Of a DNA stretch of 64,000 nt, positions 38,136 through 46,187 are shown one piece after another. The DNA comes from Methylobacterium radiotolerans JCM 2831 (GTDB taxonomy: Bacteria > Pseudomonadota > Alphaproteobacteria > Rhizobiales > Beijerinckiaceae), in contig NC_010505.1 in the NCBI RefSeq assembly GCF_000019725.1, positions 5,750,001 through 5,814,000 of the forward strand, in the 5' to 3' direction. A program made the translations under genes and the position numbers. The notes under the pieces are model-generated. The model was not told the DNA's origin. It saw nothing but the letters and a program-made list of their open reading frames with translations, and made no database searches. Within the stretch, counting starts at the first letter, position 1. Each line of letters opens with the position of its first letter.

Positions 38136-39518
38136 TTACGGGCTCCTGTAGGCGCCGAAGGTCGGGGCCTCGCCGGGGGCGTAGGCCTGGCCGGCGATGT
38201 CGCGGGTGGCGCCGAGCGGGATGCCGGCGCGGGCCGGGGGCGCCGTCAGGGCGAGCCCGCCGGTCATGGGGTTCGCGGGATCGCGGAAGGCGGGCGTGCC
38301 GGTGAGGTCGGGACCCTGGCCGTTGAGCGGCAGGCTCGCCCCGTCGCCGGTGGCCTGCGTGTCCCAGCGGTAGAGCGGGGCGCCGACGGCGCTGCCGAGG
38401 AAGTTCGGCCCAATCGCGTTGTTGTTGTCGGTGGTGGTCGCCTCGACCACGATCGCGGCCACGTTCGGCCGGGTCGCGTAGGCGATGTTGTTGAGGACCC
38501 GGTTGTTCGACGTGCGGTCGACCTGCTTGGTGTAGTCGGAGGCGAGCACGATCTCGCCGCGGTAGACGTGCTTGCCGCCGGAATCGCGCATGTTGCCGTA
38601 AGTCGTGTTGTTCACCACCGTGTTGGAGCCGGCGTCGAACAGGTTGATCCCGGCACCGTCGTTGTCGGCCGCGACGTTGAACGCGACGACGTTGCCGTCG
38701 CACCACTGGTCGATCTGGATCCCGTTGCCGTCCTGGCCGGTCGTCTCCTTCTGGCCGGTGACGATGTTGTACCGGATGGTGTTGCGGTCGCCCGCGTCCT
38801 GGGCGGCGTCCTTCGCGTAGACGTGGATGCCGGAGGTGCCCGACATCCCCACGCCGTTGCCCGAGACGCGGTTGCCCTCCACCACGTAGCCGGAGCCGTT
38901 GATCTCCATCCCGTGGATGCCGTTGCCGGTCACGGTGTTGTCGAGGATGTAGCTCGGGTCCTCCCGGGGCGCGTTGATCACGTCGACCGCCACACCGTGG
39001 GTCTGGTTATCGGCGAGGGTGTTGCCGCTGATGCGGTGACCCGCCCCGGCGCCGTCGCCGATCCAGATCCCCAGGCCGGAGCGTGACACGGTCGAGCCCG
39101 CGACCGTGACGTGGCTCGATCCCCGGCGGATGATGAAGCCGGAATTCACCGCGCCCTGCACGGTGAGGCCTGTGACCGTGACGTAGACGGCGTTCTCGAA
39201 CACCACGGAGTTGGACAGGCGCGGCTGCGTGCCGGGTTCTGCCGCCACCGTCACGGGCGCCGCCGCGGTCCCGCGCGACCCGACGAACACGACGTCGCCG
39301 TAGCTGCCGCCGCGGACGAGCACGCTCGAGCCGGGACCGAGCGCGGCGAAGGGCACGTCGGCGAGCCGTGCCACCGTGGTGTAGCCGGGCTTCGTGCCGC
39401 CGGCGGGGTCGACCAGGATGTTCTGCTGCACCTGCGCGTCGGCCGGCCCGCAGGCGGACAGGACCGGCAGCACCAGCGCCGACAGGGCGCCGCCGAGGAC
39501 CGTGCGGGGCCACCTCAT
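38136..39518 (-). CDS. Right-handed parallel beta-helix lipoprotein
   Basis: 460 residues. The N-terminus has a lipoprotein signal with lipobox LSAC (LVLPVLSAC, Cys near 23), so it is lipid-anchored outside the cytoplasm. The body is a series of parallel beta-helix coils: VTVTGLTVQGAVNSGFIIRRG, HRISGNTLADNQTHGV, YILDNTVTGNGIHGME, NTIRYNIVTG and more Asn/Gly-ladder repeats. This resembles pectate-lyase/AlgG-type NosD-CASH helices. Such proteins often cut or epimerise polysaccharides. It overlaps the GT2 stop (ATGA) and sits inside a polysaccharide operon, so processing of the polymer in the periplasm is a fair guess. No catalytic residues could be assigned. Confidence 0.85.
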   Translation of the reverse strand: MRWPRTVLGGALSALVLPVLSACGPADAQVQQNILVDPAGGTKPGYTTVARLADVPFAALGPGSSVLVRGGSYGDVVFVGSRGTAAAPVTVAAEPGTQPRLSNSVVFENAVYVTVTGLTVQGAVNSGFIIRRGSSHVTVAGSTVSRSGLGIWIGDGAGAGHRISGNTLADNQTHGVAVDVINAPREDPSYILDNTVTGNGIHGMEINGSGYVVEGNRVSGNGVGMSGTSGIHVYAKDAAQDAGDRNTIRYNIVTGQKETTGQDGNGIQIDQWCDGNVVAFNVAADNDGAGINLFDAGSNTVVNNTTYGNMRDSGGKHVYRGEIVLASDYTKQVDRTSNNRVLNNIAYATRPNVAAIVVEATTTDNNNAIGPNFLGSAVGAPLYRWDTQATGDGASLPLNGQGPDLTGTPAFRDPANPMTGGLALTAPPARAGIPLGATRDIAGQAYAPGEAPTFGAYRSP

Positions 39519-40456
39519 GCCGCGAGCGCCCGGGCGATGGCGAGGCGCTTGCGCCGCTGGAACAGACGCCGCCACACGGTCCGGCCGGCCTCCGGGCTGA
39601 TCCGCGTCAGCGCGCGGGCCGCCATCTGCCAGCCGGGCAGGAGCGCCTGCGGCATGGCGAGGTCGGCGACCCGGTGGCGCGCCGCCGCGCCGAGCGGCGG
39701 CGGCCCGACGAGGCCGAGGCGGCCGAGATCGGCCACGAGGTCCGGGCGCTTGCGGTACCACAGCACCAGGGCCGCGCCCTCGCGCTCGGCGATGCGCAGA
39801 TAGGCCGCCTCGTCGAGGAGATGGTGGTGGTAGCCCAGCGCCTCGGGGGCGTAGAACAGGCGCATGCCGCGCCGGGCCAGCCGCTCGCCCAGCTCGATGT
39901 CCTCGTGCCAGAACAGCTTCGGATCGAAGCCCCCGGCTTCCCCCAGGAAGTGCCGGTCGACGCTGACGTTGCAGGTCAGGAACGCGTCCCAGCCGACCTC
40001 CTCGCGGCCCGCCAGGGCGTCGTAGGAGGCGTCGTGGTGGAGCGCCGAGAACGGCGAGAAGGGCAGCGCCGGGTCGATGGTCATCCGGCCGAGGATCGCG
40101 GTCTCCCGCCCGCCCCGCCGGGTGTGGGCGAGCCGGTGCGCCTCGACGAGGCTCGGCACCGGGATGGTGTCGTCGTTGACGATCAGGAGGCGCTCGCCCC
40201 GGGCCGCCGCGATGGCGCGGTTGCGGGCGGCGTTCGCCCCGGCATTCTCCTGGCGCAGGTGCACCACGGGGATCCGGCCCGTGGCGACAGCGCGGCTGAC
40301 GACCGTCCCGGTGTGATCGGTCGAGCCGTCGTCGCAGACGACGATCTCGAAGGGCGCCTCCGTCTCCTGCCGGTCGAAGGCCCGCAGGCACAGACGCAGC
40401 GTGTCGGCGCGGTTGTAGGTCGGGATGATGACCGAGAGCACGGGTCCATCGCTCAT
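39515..40456 (-). CDS. Glycosyltransferase family 2
   Basis: 313 residues. GT-A fold: VLSVIIPTYNRADTLRLCLRAF at the N-terminus, VVCDDGSTDHTG for nucleotide binding, the DxD-like LIVNDDTIP near 100, and WHEDIELGERLARRG with the catalytic-region acidic pair (ED). The C-terminal ~60 residues are Arg/Leu-rich and may lie on the membrane. The ATG at 40456 overlaps the flippase stop (ATGA), and the gene overlaps the next one in the same way. It should add one sugar to the lipid-linked repeat unit made by this locus. Confidence 0.9.
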   Translation of the reverse strand: MSDGPVLSVIIPTYNRADTLRLCLRAFDRQETEAPFEIVVCDDGSTDHTGTVVSRAVATGRIPVVHLRQENAGANAARNRAIAAARGERLLIVNDDTIPVPSLVEAHRLAHTRRGGRETAILGRMTIDPALPFSPFSALHHDASYDALAGREEVGWDAFLTCNVSVDRHFLGEAGGFDPKLFWHEDIELGERLARRGMRLFYAPEALGYHHHLLDEAAYLRIAEREGAALVLWYRKRPDLVADLGRLGLVGPPPLGAAARHRVADLAMPQALLPGWQMAARALTRISPEAGRTVWRRLFQRRKRLAIARALAA

Positions 40457-41931
40457 GACGAGGCTTCCGGAAGCGGGAGGGGGAGGGGATCGGACGGGTT
40501 GCGGCGCAGGCACAGCCACCCCGCGACGGCGGTCGCGAGGGTCGCGACGGCGGGCACCGTCACGGGGACCAGCGCGGCGGGGCCGGCTGCCCAGGCGAGG
40601 GCGGTGAGGAGGGCCGGCGCGGCGAGGGTCGGCACGTCGGCCAGGGCGAGCGGCGGTCCGGCCTCCCGCCAGAAGGCCTGAGCCAGGACGCCGAGCATCG
40701 CCGCCTCGGCGAGCAGCGCGGCGAGGCCCGCGCCGAGGAGCGGGTCCCAGGGGATCAGCAGCGTGCAGGCGATGAGGTTGGTGACGCAGGCCGCCGCGCT
40801 GCCGCGTACCGCGAAACCGGTCCGGCCCAGCGGGACGAGGCCCGCGAACAGGACCGTGGCGGCGATCAGCAGGACGCTCATCCCGGTGGCGACGCGCAGC
40901 ACCGGGACGGCGCCGCCGAAATCCGGACCGAAGGCGAGGCGTACCAGGGGCTCCGCGAGGGCGCAGGCCGCCACCGCTCCGGCGCAGGACGCGGCGAGGA
41001 TCGGCACCAAAGCGCCGCGGACCCGCGCGCGCAGGGCGGTCGTGCCGGCGCGCGACCGTCCGTCAACCAGGGGCCCGACGGCGCGCCCGAAGACCGGCAC
41101 CAGCGGCGCGCACAGGGTGATCGCCACCGCGGCGCCGAGCTCGAAGAACCGGAAGCCGGCCGTGAACTGGCCGAGTTCGGCCGCGCCCGCGAAGGCGGCC
41201 AGCATCATCAGGCTGATCCGGCCGTTGAGCGAGCCGAGGGCGTTCGAGACGCCCACCCCCGCCGCGGCCCGGATCGTCGCGAGCGCGTGCGGCAGCGAGG
41301 CGGGGCGGGCGGGCACGAGGCGCAGCGCCAGCGCCAGCCCGACCGTGCCGTACGCAATGCCGGCGGCCACCGCCACGAGGCTGAGCGCCGCCTCCGGAAG
41401 CTGAAGCCAGAGCGCGAGTGCCGTCCCGCCGATCAGCAGGGCGGCGTTGGCGAGCGACGGCCAGACGGACCAGCCCGGCCGCCCGCAGACCTGGAACAGG
41501 GCGTCGAGGAAGCGGGCGGCCGCGAGCGGCATCAGCAGGGCGGCGAGCGCGAGGGCGGGCCGGATCGAATCCGGCAGCATCGGCAGGACGCCGAGGAGCG
41601 CGGCACCCGTCCCGAGGCCGAGGACGAGGCGCGCCGACAGCATCCGGCCGAACTCGGCCGCCCGCATCTCCGGTCCGACCGCGCCGAGCCGCGCCCCGAA
41701 TGTCAGCGTGGTGCCGAAATCCGCCGCGATCAGCGCGACCGCGAGGATCGCCAGGGCGAGGCCGTAGCGGCCCAGCGCCGCCGGGCCGGCGAAATGGCCG
41801 ACCATCACGAAGGCCGCGAAGCCGGCCGCGAGGTAGACGCCGCGCCCCGCCGCCTGCCCGAGCAGGTTCGCGCCGTAGCGCAGCCCGCCGGCGCGCCTCC
41901 GTCCCGACAATCGGTTTACCAAGCGGAGCAT
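40453..41931 (-). CDS. Polysaccharide biosynthesis flippase (Wzx-like, MOP family)
   Basis: 492 residues, almost entirely membrane helices (about 12-14). It opens RYGANLLGQAAGRGVYLAAGFAAFVMVGHFAGPAALGRYGLA, the usual start of Wzx/RfbX flippases, which move undecaprenyl-linked repeat units across the inner membrane. First gene of its operon. The ATG at 41931 is chosen for size and family start; its ribosome site is weak, and the frame is open to 42012. Its function with the Wzy and Wzc-like genes of the same region is inferred from the locus. Confidence 0.85.
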   Translation of the reverse strand: MLRLVNRLSGRRRAGGLRYGANLLGQAAGRGVYLAAGFAAFVMVGHFAGPAALGRYGLALAILAVALIAADFGTTLTFGARLGAVGPEMRAAEFGRMLSARLVLGLGTGAALLGVLPMLPDSIRPALALAALLMPLAAARFLDALFQVCGRPGWSVWPSLANAALLIGGTALALWLQLPEAALSLVAVAAGIAYGTVGLALALRLVPARPASLPHALATIRAAAGVGVSNALGSLNGRISLMMLAAFAGAAELGQFTAGFRFFELGAAVAITLCAPLVPVFGRAVGPLVDGRSRAGTTALRARVRGALVPILAASCAGAVAACALAEPLVRLAFGPDFGGAVPVLRVATGMSVLLIAATVLFAGLVPLGRTGFAVRGSAAACVTNLIACTLLIPWDPLLGAGLAALLAEAAMLGVLAQAFWREAGPPLALADVPTLAAPALLTALAWAAGPAALVPVTVPAVATLATAVAGWLCLRRNPSDPLPLPLPEASS

Positions 41932-41995
41932 CTCTCGGTGAAGCCTGACTGAAAACTGCGACCTACGATTGCATCGTGGCAGGCTGCGTATGGCT

Positions 41996-42024
41996 TGCAA
42001 CCGCAAGCTCAATTTATGGTTGCA
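41996..42024. promoter_or_regulatory. Inverted repeat TGCAACC-N15-GGTTGCA in divergent promoter region
   Basis: Seven-base arms at 41996-42002 and 42018-42024 lie in the AT-rich 130 bases between the flippase operon and the divergent acyltransferase genes. A shared regulator site is inferred from symmetry and position. Confidence 0.4.
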
Positions 42025-42059
42025 GAGTTGTCGCGTTGGGAAAAACCGGAGGACTGCGT

Positions 42060-42662
42060 ATGTCCGAGACAGCCGCTGGACCGGATCTGCGTCTCTCGCG
42101 CGGAGCGGACGCGGAGGCGGGGCGTCTCCGGTGGGTCGAGGTGCGGGCTGCCCTGTCCGCCGACCGCGATCACTGGCGCCGCCGCGGCGGCGGGCCGGCC
42201 CGCCTGCGCCGGGGCTACCACGCGGTCTGGCTCTACCGCCTGTCCCGCTACGCCCACGAGCGCGGCTGGCGGATGGCGGCGTGGCTGCTGTGGCTGGTGA
42301 ACGGCTGGTGGACGGGCGCCGACATCCCGCCCTCCAGCCGCATCGCCGGCGGCCTGTTCCTGCCGCAGCCCTACGGAACCGTGATCGCCGGCGCCGTGGG
42401 CCGCGACGCCGCCTTCGGGATCCAGGCCTCCATCGGCGGCCTGCTGAAGGAGCCGGATCAGGACATCGGCGGCGGTCCCGGCCTCCCTGTGCTGGGCGAC
42501 GACGTGGTCCTGGAGGCCGGCGCCATCGTGCTCGGGGCCGTGTCGATCGGCGACCGGGCCCGGATCGGTCCGCGGACCACTATCCTCAAGCCCGTCCAGG
42601 CCGACGAGGAGGTCATGCCGCAGCCCTGGCGGCCGCTTCCCGGCCGGGGAGTCGCGGCGTGA
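42060..42662 (+). CDS. Serine acetyltransferase-like hexapeptide acyltransferase (copy 1)
   Basis: 200 residues. A helical N-terminal part (LRRGYHAVWLYRLSRYAHERGWRMAAWLLW) precedes left-handed beta-helix repeats: DIPPSSRIAGGLFLPQPYGTVIAGAVGRDAAFGIQASIGG, then LGDDVVLEAGAIVLGAVSIGDRARIGPRT. This CysE/WcaB-like architecture transfers acetyl or similar groups, in EPS loci usually onto a sugar. GGAGG precedes the ATG by 8 bases. Its stop overlaps the start of the next acyltransferase gene (GTGA). Position in the polysaccharide region argues for polymer decoration rather than cysteine synthesis. Confidence 0.82.
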   Translation: MSETAAGPDLRLSRGADAEAGRLRWVEVRAALSADRDHWRRRGGGPARLRRGYHAVWLYRLSRYAHERGWRMAAWLLWLVNGWWTGADIPPSSRIAGGLFLPQPYGTVIAGAVGRDAAFGIQASIGGLLKEPDQDIGGGPGLPVLGDDVVLEAGAIVLGAVSIGDRARIGPRTTILKPVQADEEVMPQPWRPLPGRGVAA

Positions 42663-43261
42663 GCGGTCCGATGACGGATCACCTCACCCTGTCGGGGCTG
42701 CGGCGCCTCCTGGCGGCCGACTTCGCCCGCGTCCTGCGCCAGACCACGGGCGGGAAGCCGACCTCGCGGCTCCGGCGCCTGATGCACCTCACGCTGCCGG
42801 CCATGCAGGTGGCGATCCTCCACCGGACCGCGCACCTGCTGCACGGCCGGGGCTGGCGCCGCTGCGCCGCCCTGGTGGCGGACCTGTCCCTGCGGCTCAC
42901 GGGCGCCAGCCTGCATCCGGGCTCGCGCCTCGGGCCCGGCCTGTTCGTGCCGCACCCGGCGCGGGTCGCGTTCTGCGGCACCGGGGGCGCCGACCTGACG
43001 CTCCTGCCCGGCACACTGGTCGGGCCGCGGGACTGGATCCTGCCGAGCCAGCCGTTCCCCGCCGACGGCCCCCGCCTGGGCGACGGCGCCGTGGTCGGCG
43101 CGCACGCCGCGGTGCAGGGAGCAGTGACCATCGGCGCGGGCGCGACGGTCGGGATCGGGGTCTGCAGCCTCCGGGACGTCCCGGCCGGCACCGTCACGAT
43201 GGTGGTCCAGCGGCAGCTCCGCAGCGGCGGGCGCGGCTCGGAGGTGGGCCATGGGCGCTAG
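42659..43261 (+). CDS. Serine acetyltransferase-like hexapeptide acyltransferase (copy 2)
   Basis: 200 residues, the same length and layout as its neighbour. The helical N-terminus has LAADFARVLRQTTGGKPTSRLRRLMHLTLPAMQVAILHRTAHLLHGRGW. The left-handed helix follows with LTGASLHPGSRLGPGLFVPHPARVAFCG and RLGDGAVVGAHAAVQGAVTIGAGATVGIG. Sequence identity with copy 1 looks low, so this is an old duplication or a pair of different enzymes. GTG at 42659 overlaps the previous stop; an ATG at 42671 is an alternative start. Likely role: a second O-acyl group on the polysaccharide. Confidence 0.8.
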   Translation: MSGPMTDHLTLSGLRRLLAADFARVLRQTTGGKPTSRLRRLMHLTLPAMQVAILHRTAHLLHGRGWRRCAALVADLSLRLTGASLHPGSRLGPGLFVPHPARVAFCGTGGADLTLLPGTLVGPRDWILPSQPFPADGPRLGDGAVVGAHAAVQGAVTIGAGATVGIGVCSLRDVPAGTVTMVVQRQLRSGGRGSEVGHGR

Positions 43262-43289
43262 GACCGGCCGCGCCCGGCCCGCGCCCGTG

Positions 43290-44465
43290 TCACGCGCGAC
43301 CGTGCTCCCGGCGCACCGTCCGCTGCGCGCCCCGGCCCTCCCGCTCCGGGGCGAGCTGGCGGCGCAGGACGCGCTCGTAGGCGTCGAAGATGCCGCGCCA
43401 CGTGAACGCCTCGGCGTGGCGGCGTCGGGACGCCTCGCCCATGACCTCCAGGCGGCGCGGCCCGGCCCGCACGAGGCCGAGAATACCCCGCCGCAGCTCC
43501 GTCTCGTCGCCGAAATACAGCGCCTGCGGTCCCGCCACCCAGCGGTTGAACGGGTTGTCGTGGGCGAGGATCGGCGAGCCCGCCCCCAGCGCCTCGACCA
43601 GCGAGGGGTTGGTCCCGCCCACCGTGTGGCCGTGGATGTGGAAGCGGGCGTGGAAGCGGAGCGCGGCCACGCGCTCGGCCTCGTAGATCGCGCCGGCGAA
43701 GATCACGTCCGGGCCGCCCGCCGCGCGGACGGCGCGGTGATACGGGTCGGACTCCGCGAGCTTGCCCAGCACGAGCAGCGGCAGCCCCGGCCGGACCTCG
43801 CTCCAGGCCCGCACGATCTGGAGCACGAGGTTCTCGGGCACCACCCGGGCGATCAGCAGGCCGTAATCGCGCGGGCGCAGCCCGAACTTCGCAAGCGGGT
43901 CGGTCGAGGCCTCAAGCACCGGGTCGGCGCCGTACGCGATGGTGGAGATCCGTGCGGCGGAGGTCCTACGGGCGAGGTGCTTGGCGATCTCCGGGTGGTC
44001 CGCCACGAGGTGGGTCGAGAACAGGCTGCCGAGGCGCTCGTTCAGCCAGAACCAGGCCTTGGCGGGCTTCGACCAGCGGTCACGCTTCCACTCGATGCCG
44101 TCCATGTTCATGACGCTGCGCTTGGCCGTCAGCCGGTAGAGCAGCGAGAACGCCGCGGTGTTGTAGCCGAGCACGAGGGGCAGGGCGGGCCTGAAAGCCG
44201 CCCGCAGGGTGCATTTCAGGTCGAACACGATCGTCGAGACGGCGCCGTCGCCCCGGACCGCGACCGGGATGAGTGTGATCCCGCGCCAGACCGTCAGCGG
44301 CGCCGGCTCGCGCACCTGACAGTAGACCTCGACCCGCCAGCCCCGCGCCACGAGCTCCAGCGCGAGGCGCTCCGCCAAAGTCTCGAACCCCCCGTGCGCC
44401 GCCGGCACCCCGCGGGTGCCGAGGATCGCCACCGCCGGGCGCCCGCCCGATCCCCCCGCTTTCAC
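43290..44465 (-). CDS. DUF1972-type glycosyltransferase (GT4-like)
   Basis: 391 residues. It opens AVAILGTRGVPAAHGGFETLAERLALELVARGW, the DUF1972 signature found in rhamnosyl- and related transferases of capsule loci. The C-terminal half has LIARVVPENLVLQIVRAW, HGHTVGGTNPSLVEALGAGSPILAHDNPFN (EX7E-type). No ATG lies near the family start; the GTG at 44465 is used although its ribosome site is poor. It is divergent from the methyltransferase gene by 39 bases and alone on its strand between the two EPS operons. Confidence 0.85.
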   Translation of the reverse strand: MKAGGSGGRPAVAILGTRGVPAAHGGFETLAERLALELVARGWRVEVYCQVREPAPLTVWRGITLIPVAVRGDGAVSTIVFDLKCTLRAAFRPALPLVLGYNTAAFSLLYRLTAKRSVMNMDGIEWKRDRWSKPAKAWFWLNERLGSLFSTHLVADHPEIAKHLARRTSAARISTIAYGADPVLEASTDPLAKFGLRPRDYGLLIARVVPENLVLQIVRAWSEVRPGLPLLVLGKLAESDPYHRAVRAAGGPDVIFAGAIYEAERVAALRFHARFHIHGHTVGGTNPSLVEALGAGSPILAHDNPFNRWVAGPQALYFGDETELRRGILGLVRAGPRRLEVMGEASRRRHAEAFTWRGIFDAYERVLRRQLAPEREGRGAQRTVRREHGRA

Positions 44466-44504
44466 ACGCGCCGTGGGCGCGGCACGTTCAGAGGAGCCTG
44501 AAGC

Positions 44505-45242
44505 ATGGTCACGGTCGAACAGCGTCTGTTCCGGGAGATGGGAGCCGGGGGCTATTCCCGGCACGACCACCGGATGGAGTACATCGTGCGCGTCAACGCG
44601 CTGCTCCGGCCGGACATGCGGGTGATGGAGTTCGGCGCGGGGCGCGGCAAGTGGAGCGATGACCCGGTCCCATTGCGGCGGCACCTCGGCGACTTCCGGG
44701 GACGCTGCGCCCAGGTTGTCGCCTGCGACGTCGACGAGGCGGTCCTCGGCAACAAGTCGGCCGACGAGGTCCGGCTGATCGGTCACGACGGGGTGCTGCC
44801 ATTCCCGGACGCGAGCTTCGACCTGATCTCGGCCTTCTCGGTCCTCGAACATATCGAGCATCCCGAGGTCACCGCGGCGGAGCTCGGCCGGGTGCTCGCC
44901 CCTGGCGGCTGGCTCTGCGCCTGGACGCCGAACCGCTGGGGCTATGTCGGGATCGGGGCGCGGCTCGTGCCGAAGCGGCTGCACGCCCGGGTGCTGCGCC
45001 TCGTCGAGCCGCGGCGGGTCGAGATCGACTCGTTCGTGCCGCTCTACACGATGAACACGGAGGCGGCGCGGAAGCGGCTTTTCCCAACTGACCGGTTCGA
45101 GCACTTCACCTACAGTTTCGACGGGCAGCCGTTCTATCATGGCGAGAACATCGTCCTGGGCAAGTTCTGGGAGCTGCTGTTCCGGCTCACGCCGGGCCCG
45201 TTCAAGGGCTACCACATGGTGTTCATCCGCAAGCGGCCGTGA
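44505..45242 (+). CDS. SAM-dependent methyltransferase in EPS region
   Basis: 245 residues. Class I methyltransferase: motif I VMEFGAGRGKWSDD (near 40), CDVDEAVLGN, and the Methyltransf_11 block FDLISAFSVLEHIEHPEVTAAELGRVLAPGGWLCAWTPN. The C-terminal half is longer than in small-molecule enzymes and has an aromatic stretch (FEHFTYSFDGQPFYHGE). GAGGAG lies 8 bases before the ATG. Placement between glycosyltransferases suggests it methylates a sugar or the lipid-linked chain, perhaps as a chain-ending step. This is inferred. It is convergent with the next operon (12-base gap). Confidence 0.82.
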   Translation: MVTVEQRLFREMGAGGYSRHDHRMEYIVRVNALLRPDMRVMEFGAGRGKWSDDPVPLRRHLGDFRGRCAQVVACDVDEAVLGNKSADEVRLIGHDGVLPFPDASFDLISAFSVLEHIEHPEVTAAELGRVLAPGGWLCAWTPNRWGYVGIGARLVPKRLHARVLRLVEPRRVEIDSFVPLYTMNTEAARKRLFPTDRFEHFTYSFDGQPFYHGENIVLGKFWELLFRLTPGPFKGYHMVFIRKRP

Positions 45243-45254
45243 CGGTTCACAAGA

Positions 45255-46187
45255 TCAGAGACGAAGACTGCGCAGGTGGCCGGCGAACCTGCGCATGTCG
45301 TCGGCTTTGCGGGCGAGGTCCGGCTGCCCGCGCAGCCGGGCCGCGAGACCGTAGGCGAGCGCCCGCAGGGTGAAGCCGAGCCGGAGCGGCCCCGAGAAGA
45401 AGGCGGGCGACGACAGGGGCCGGCCGGCATTGCGCAGGCTGTAGATGGCGGCCAGCCCGTCGAGCCAGCGGGCCGAGCGTGTGCTGCCGGAGCCGCCCTG
45501 GAGGTGGGTGACGGCGATGTCCGGGCGGTAGGCGACGCGCCAGCCGGCATCGCGCAGGCGGCAGCCCCAATCCACGTCCTCGCCGTAGAGGAACATCGGG
45601 CTCTGCAGGCCGCCGATCGCGGCGATCGCCGAGCGGCGCAGGAGCAGGCAGGCCCCGCAGATCCAGTCCACGTCGAGGGGCCGCGCGCCCTTGGCCTGGC
45701 GACTGGCGAGGTAGAGGCCGCGCAGCCCGAAGCGGCCCGACAGGCCGGCGGCGTGGACCAGGATCGAGAGCGGGCGCGGTTCGTAGCCGGCGTCACCGAC
45801 CTGGTGCGTCCCGTCCGGGAAGGTCAGGCGCGGACCGACCGCCCCGACCTCCGGATGCGCGTCGAGATGGTCCAGCAGGCCCGAGAGCGCGCCCGGGTCG
45901 CGCAGGAACGCGTCGGGGTTGAGGAGCAGGATCGCCGCGCCGCGCGCGTGCTCCAGCGCGACGGCATTGCCGCCCGCGAAGCCGTGGTTGGTCCGCTCGG
46001 CGATCACCTGGACCCAGGGAAAGGCCCTCGCGACACGCTCCGGTGTCCCGTCGGTCGACGCGTTGTCGACGAGGATCACCTCGTAGGGGCGGTCGATGCG
46101 GCTCTCCGCCAGCCGTTTTAGGCAGGTCTCGATGTCCTGGCCGGCATTGTACGTGACGATCAGGACGCTGAGGCTGACGGCGCTCAC
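45255..46187 (-). CDS. Glycosyltransferase family 2
   Basis: 310 residues. GT-A fold of the rhamnosyltransferase-like type: LSVLIVTYNAGQDIETCLKRL, VILVDNASTDGTPERVA, LLLNPDAFLRDPGAL (DxD-like) and MFLYGEDVDWGCRLRDAGWRVAYRPDIAVTHLQG, where ED and H are the usual catalytic and metal residues. GTG start at 46187 with GGAG nine bases upstream; it overlaps the O-antigen ligase stop (GTGA). It is the last gene of the export/polymerisation operon. It should add one sugar of the repeat unit. Confidence 0.9.
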   Translation of the reverse strand: MSAVSLSVLIVTYNAGQDIETCLKRLAESRIDRPYEVILVDNASTDGTPERVARAFPWVQVIAERTNHGFAGGNAVALEHARGAAILLLNPDAFLRDPGALSGLLDHLDAHPEVGAVGPRLTFPDGTHQVGDAGYEPRPLSILVHAAGLSGRFGLRGLYLASRQAKGARPLDVDWICGACLLLRRSAIAAIGGLQSPMFLYGEDVDWGCRLRDAGWRVAYRPDIAVTHLQGGSGSTRSARWLDGLAAIYSLRNAGRPLSSPAFFSGPLRLGFTLRALAYGLAARLRGQPDLARKADDMRRFAGHLRSLRL

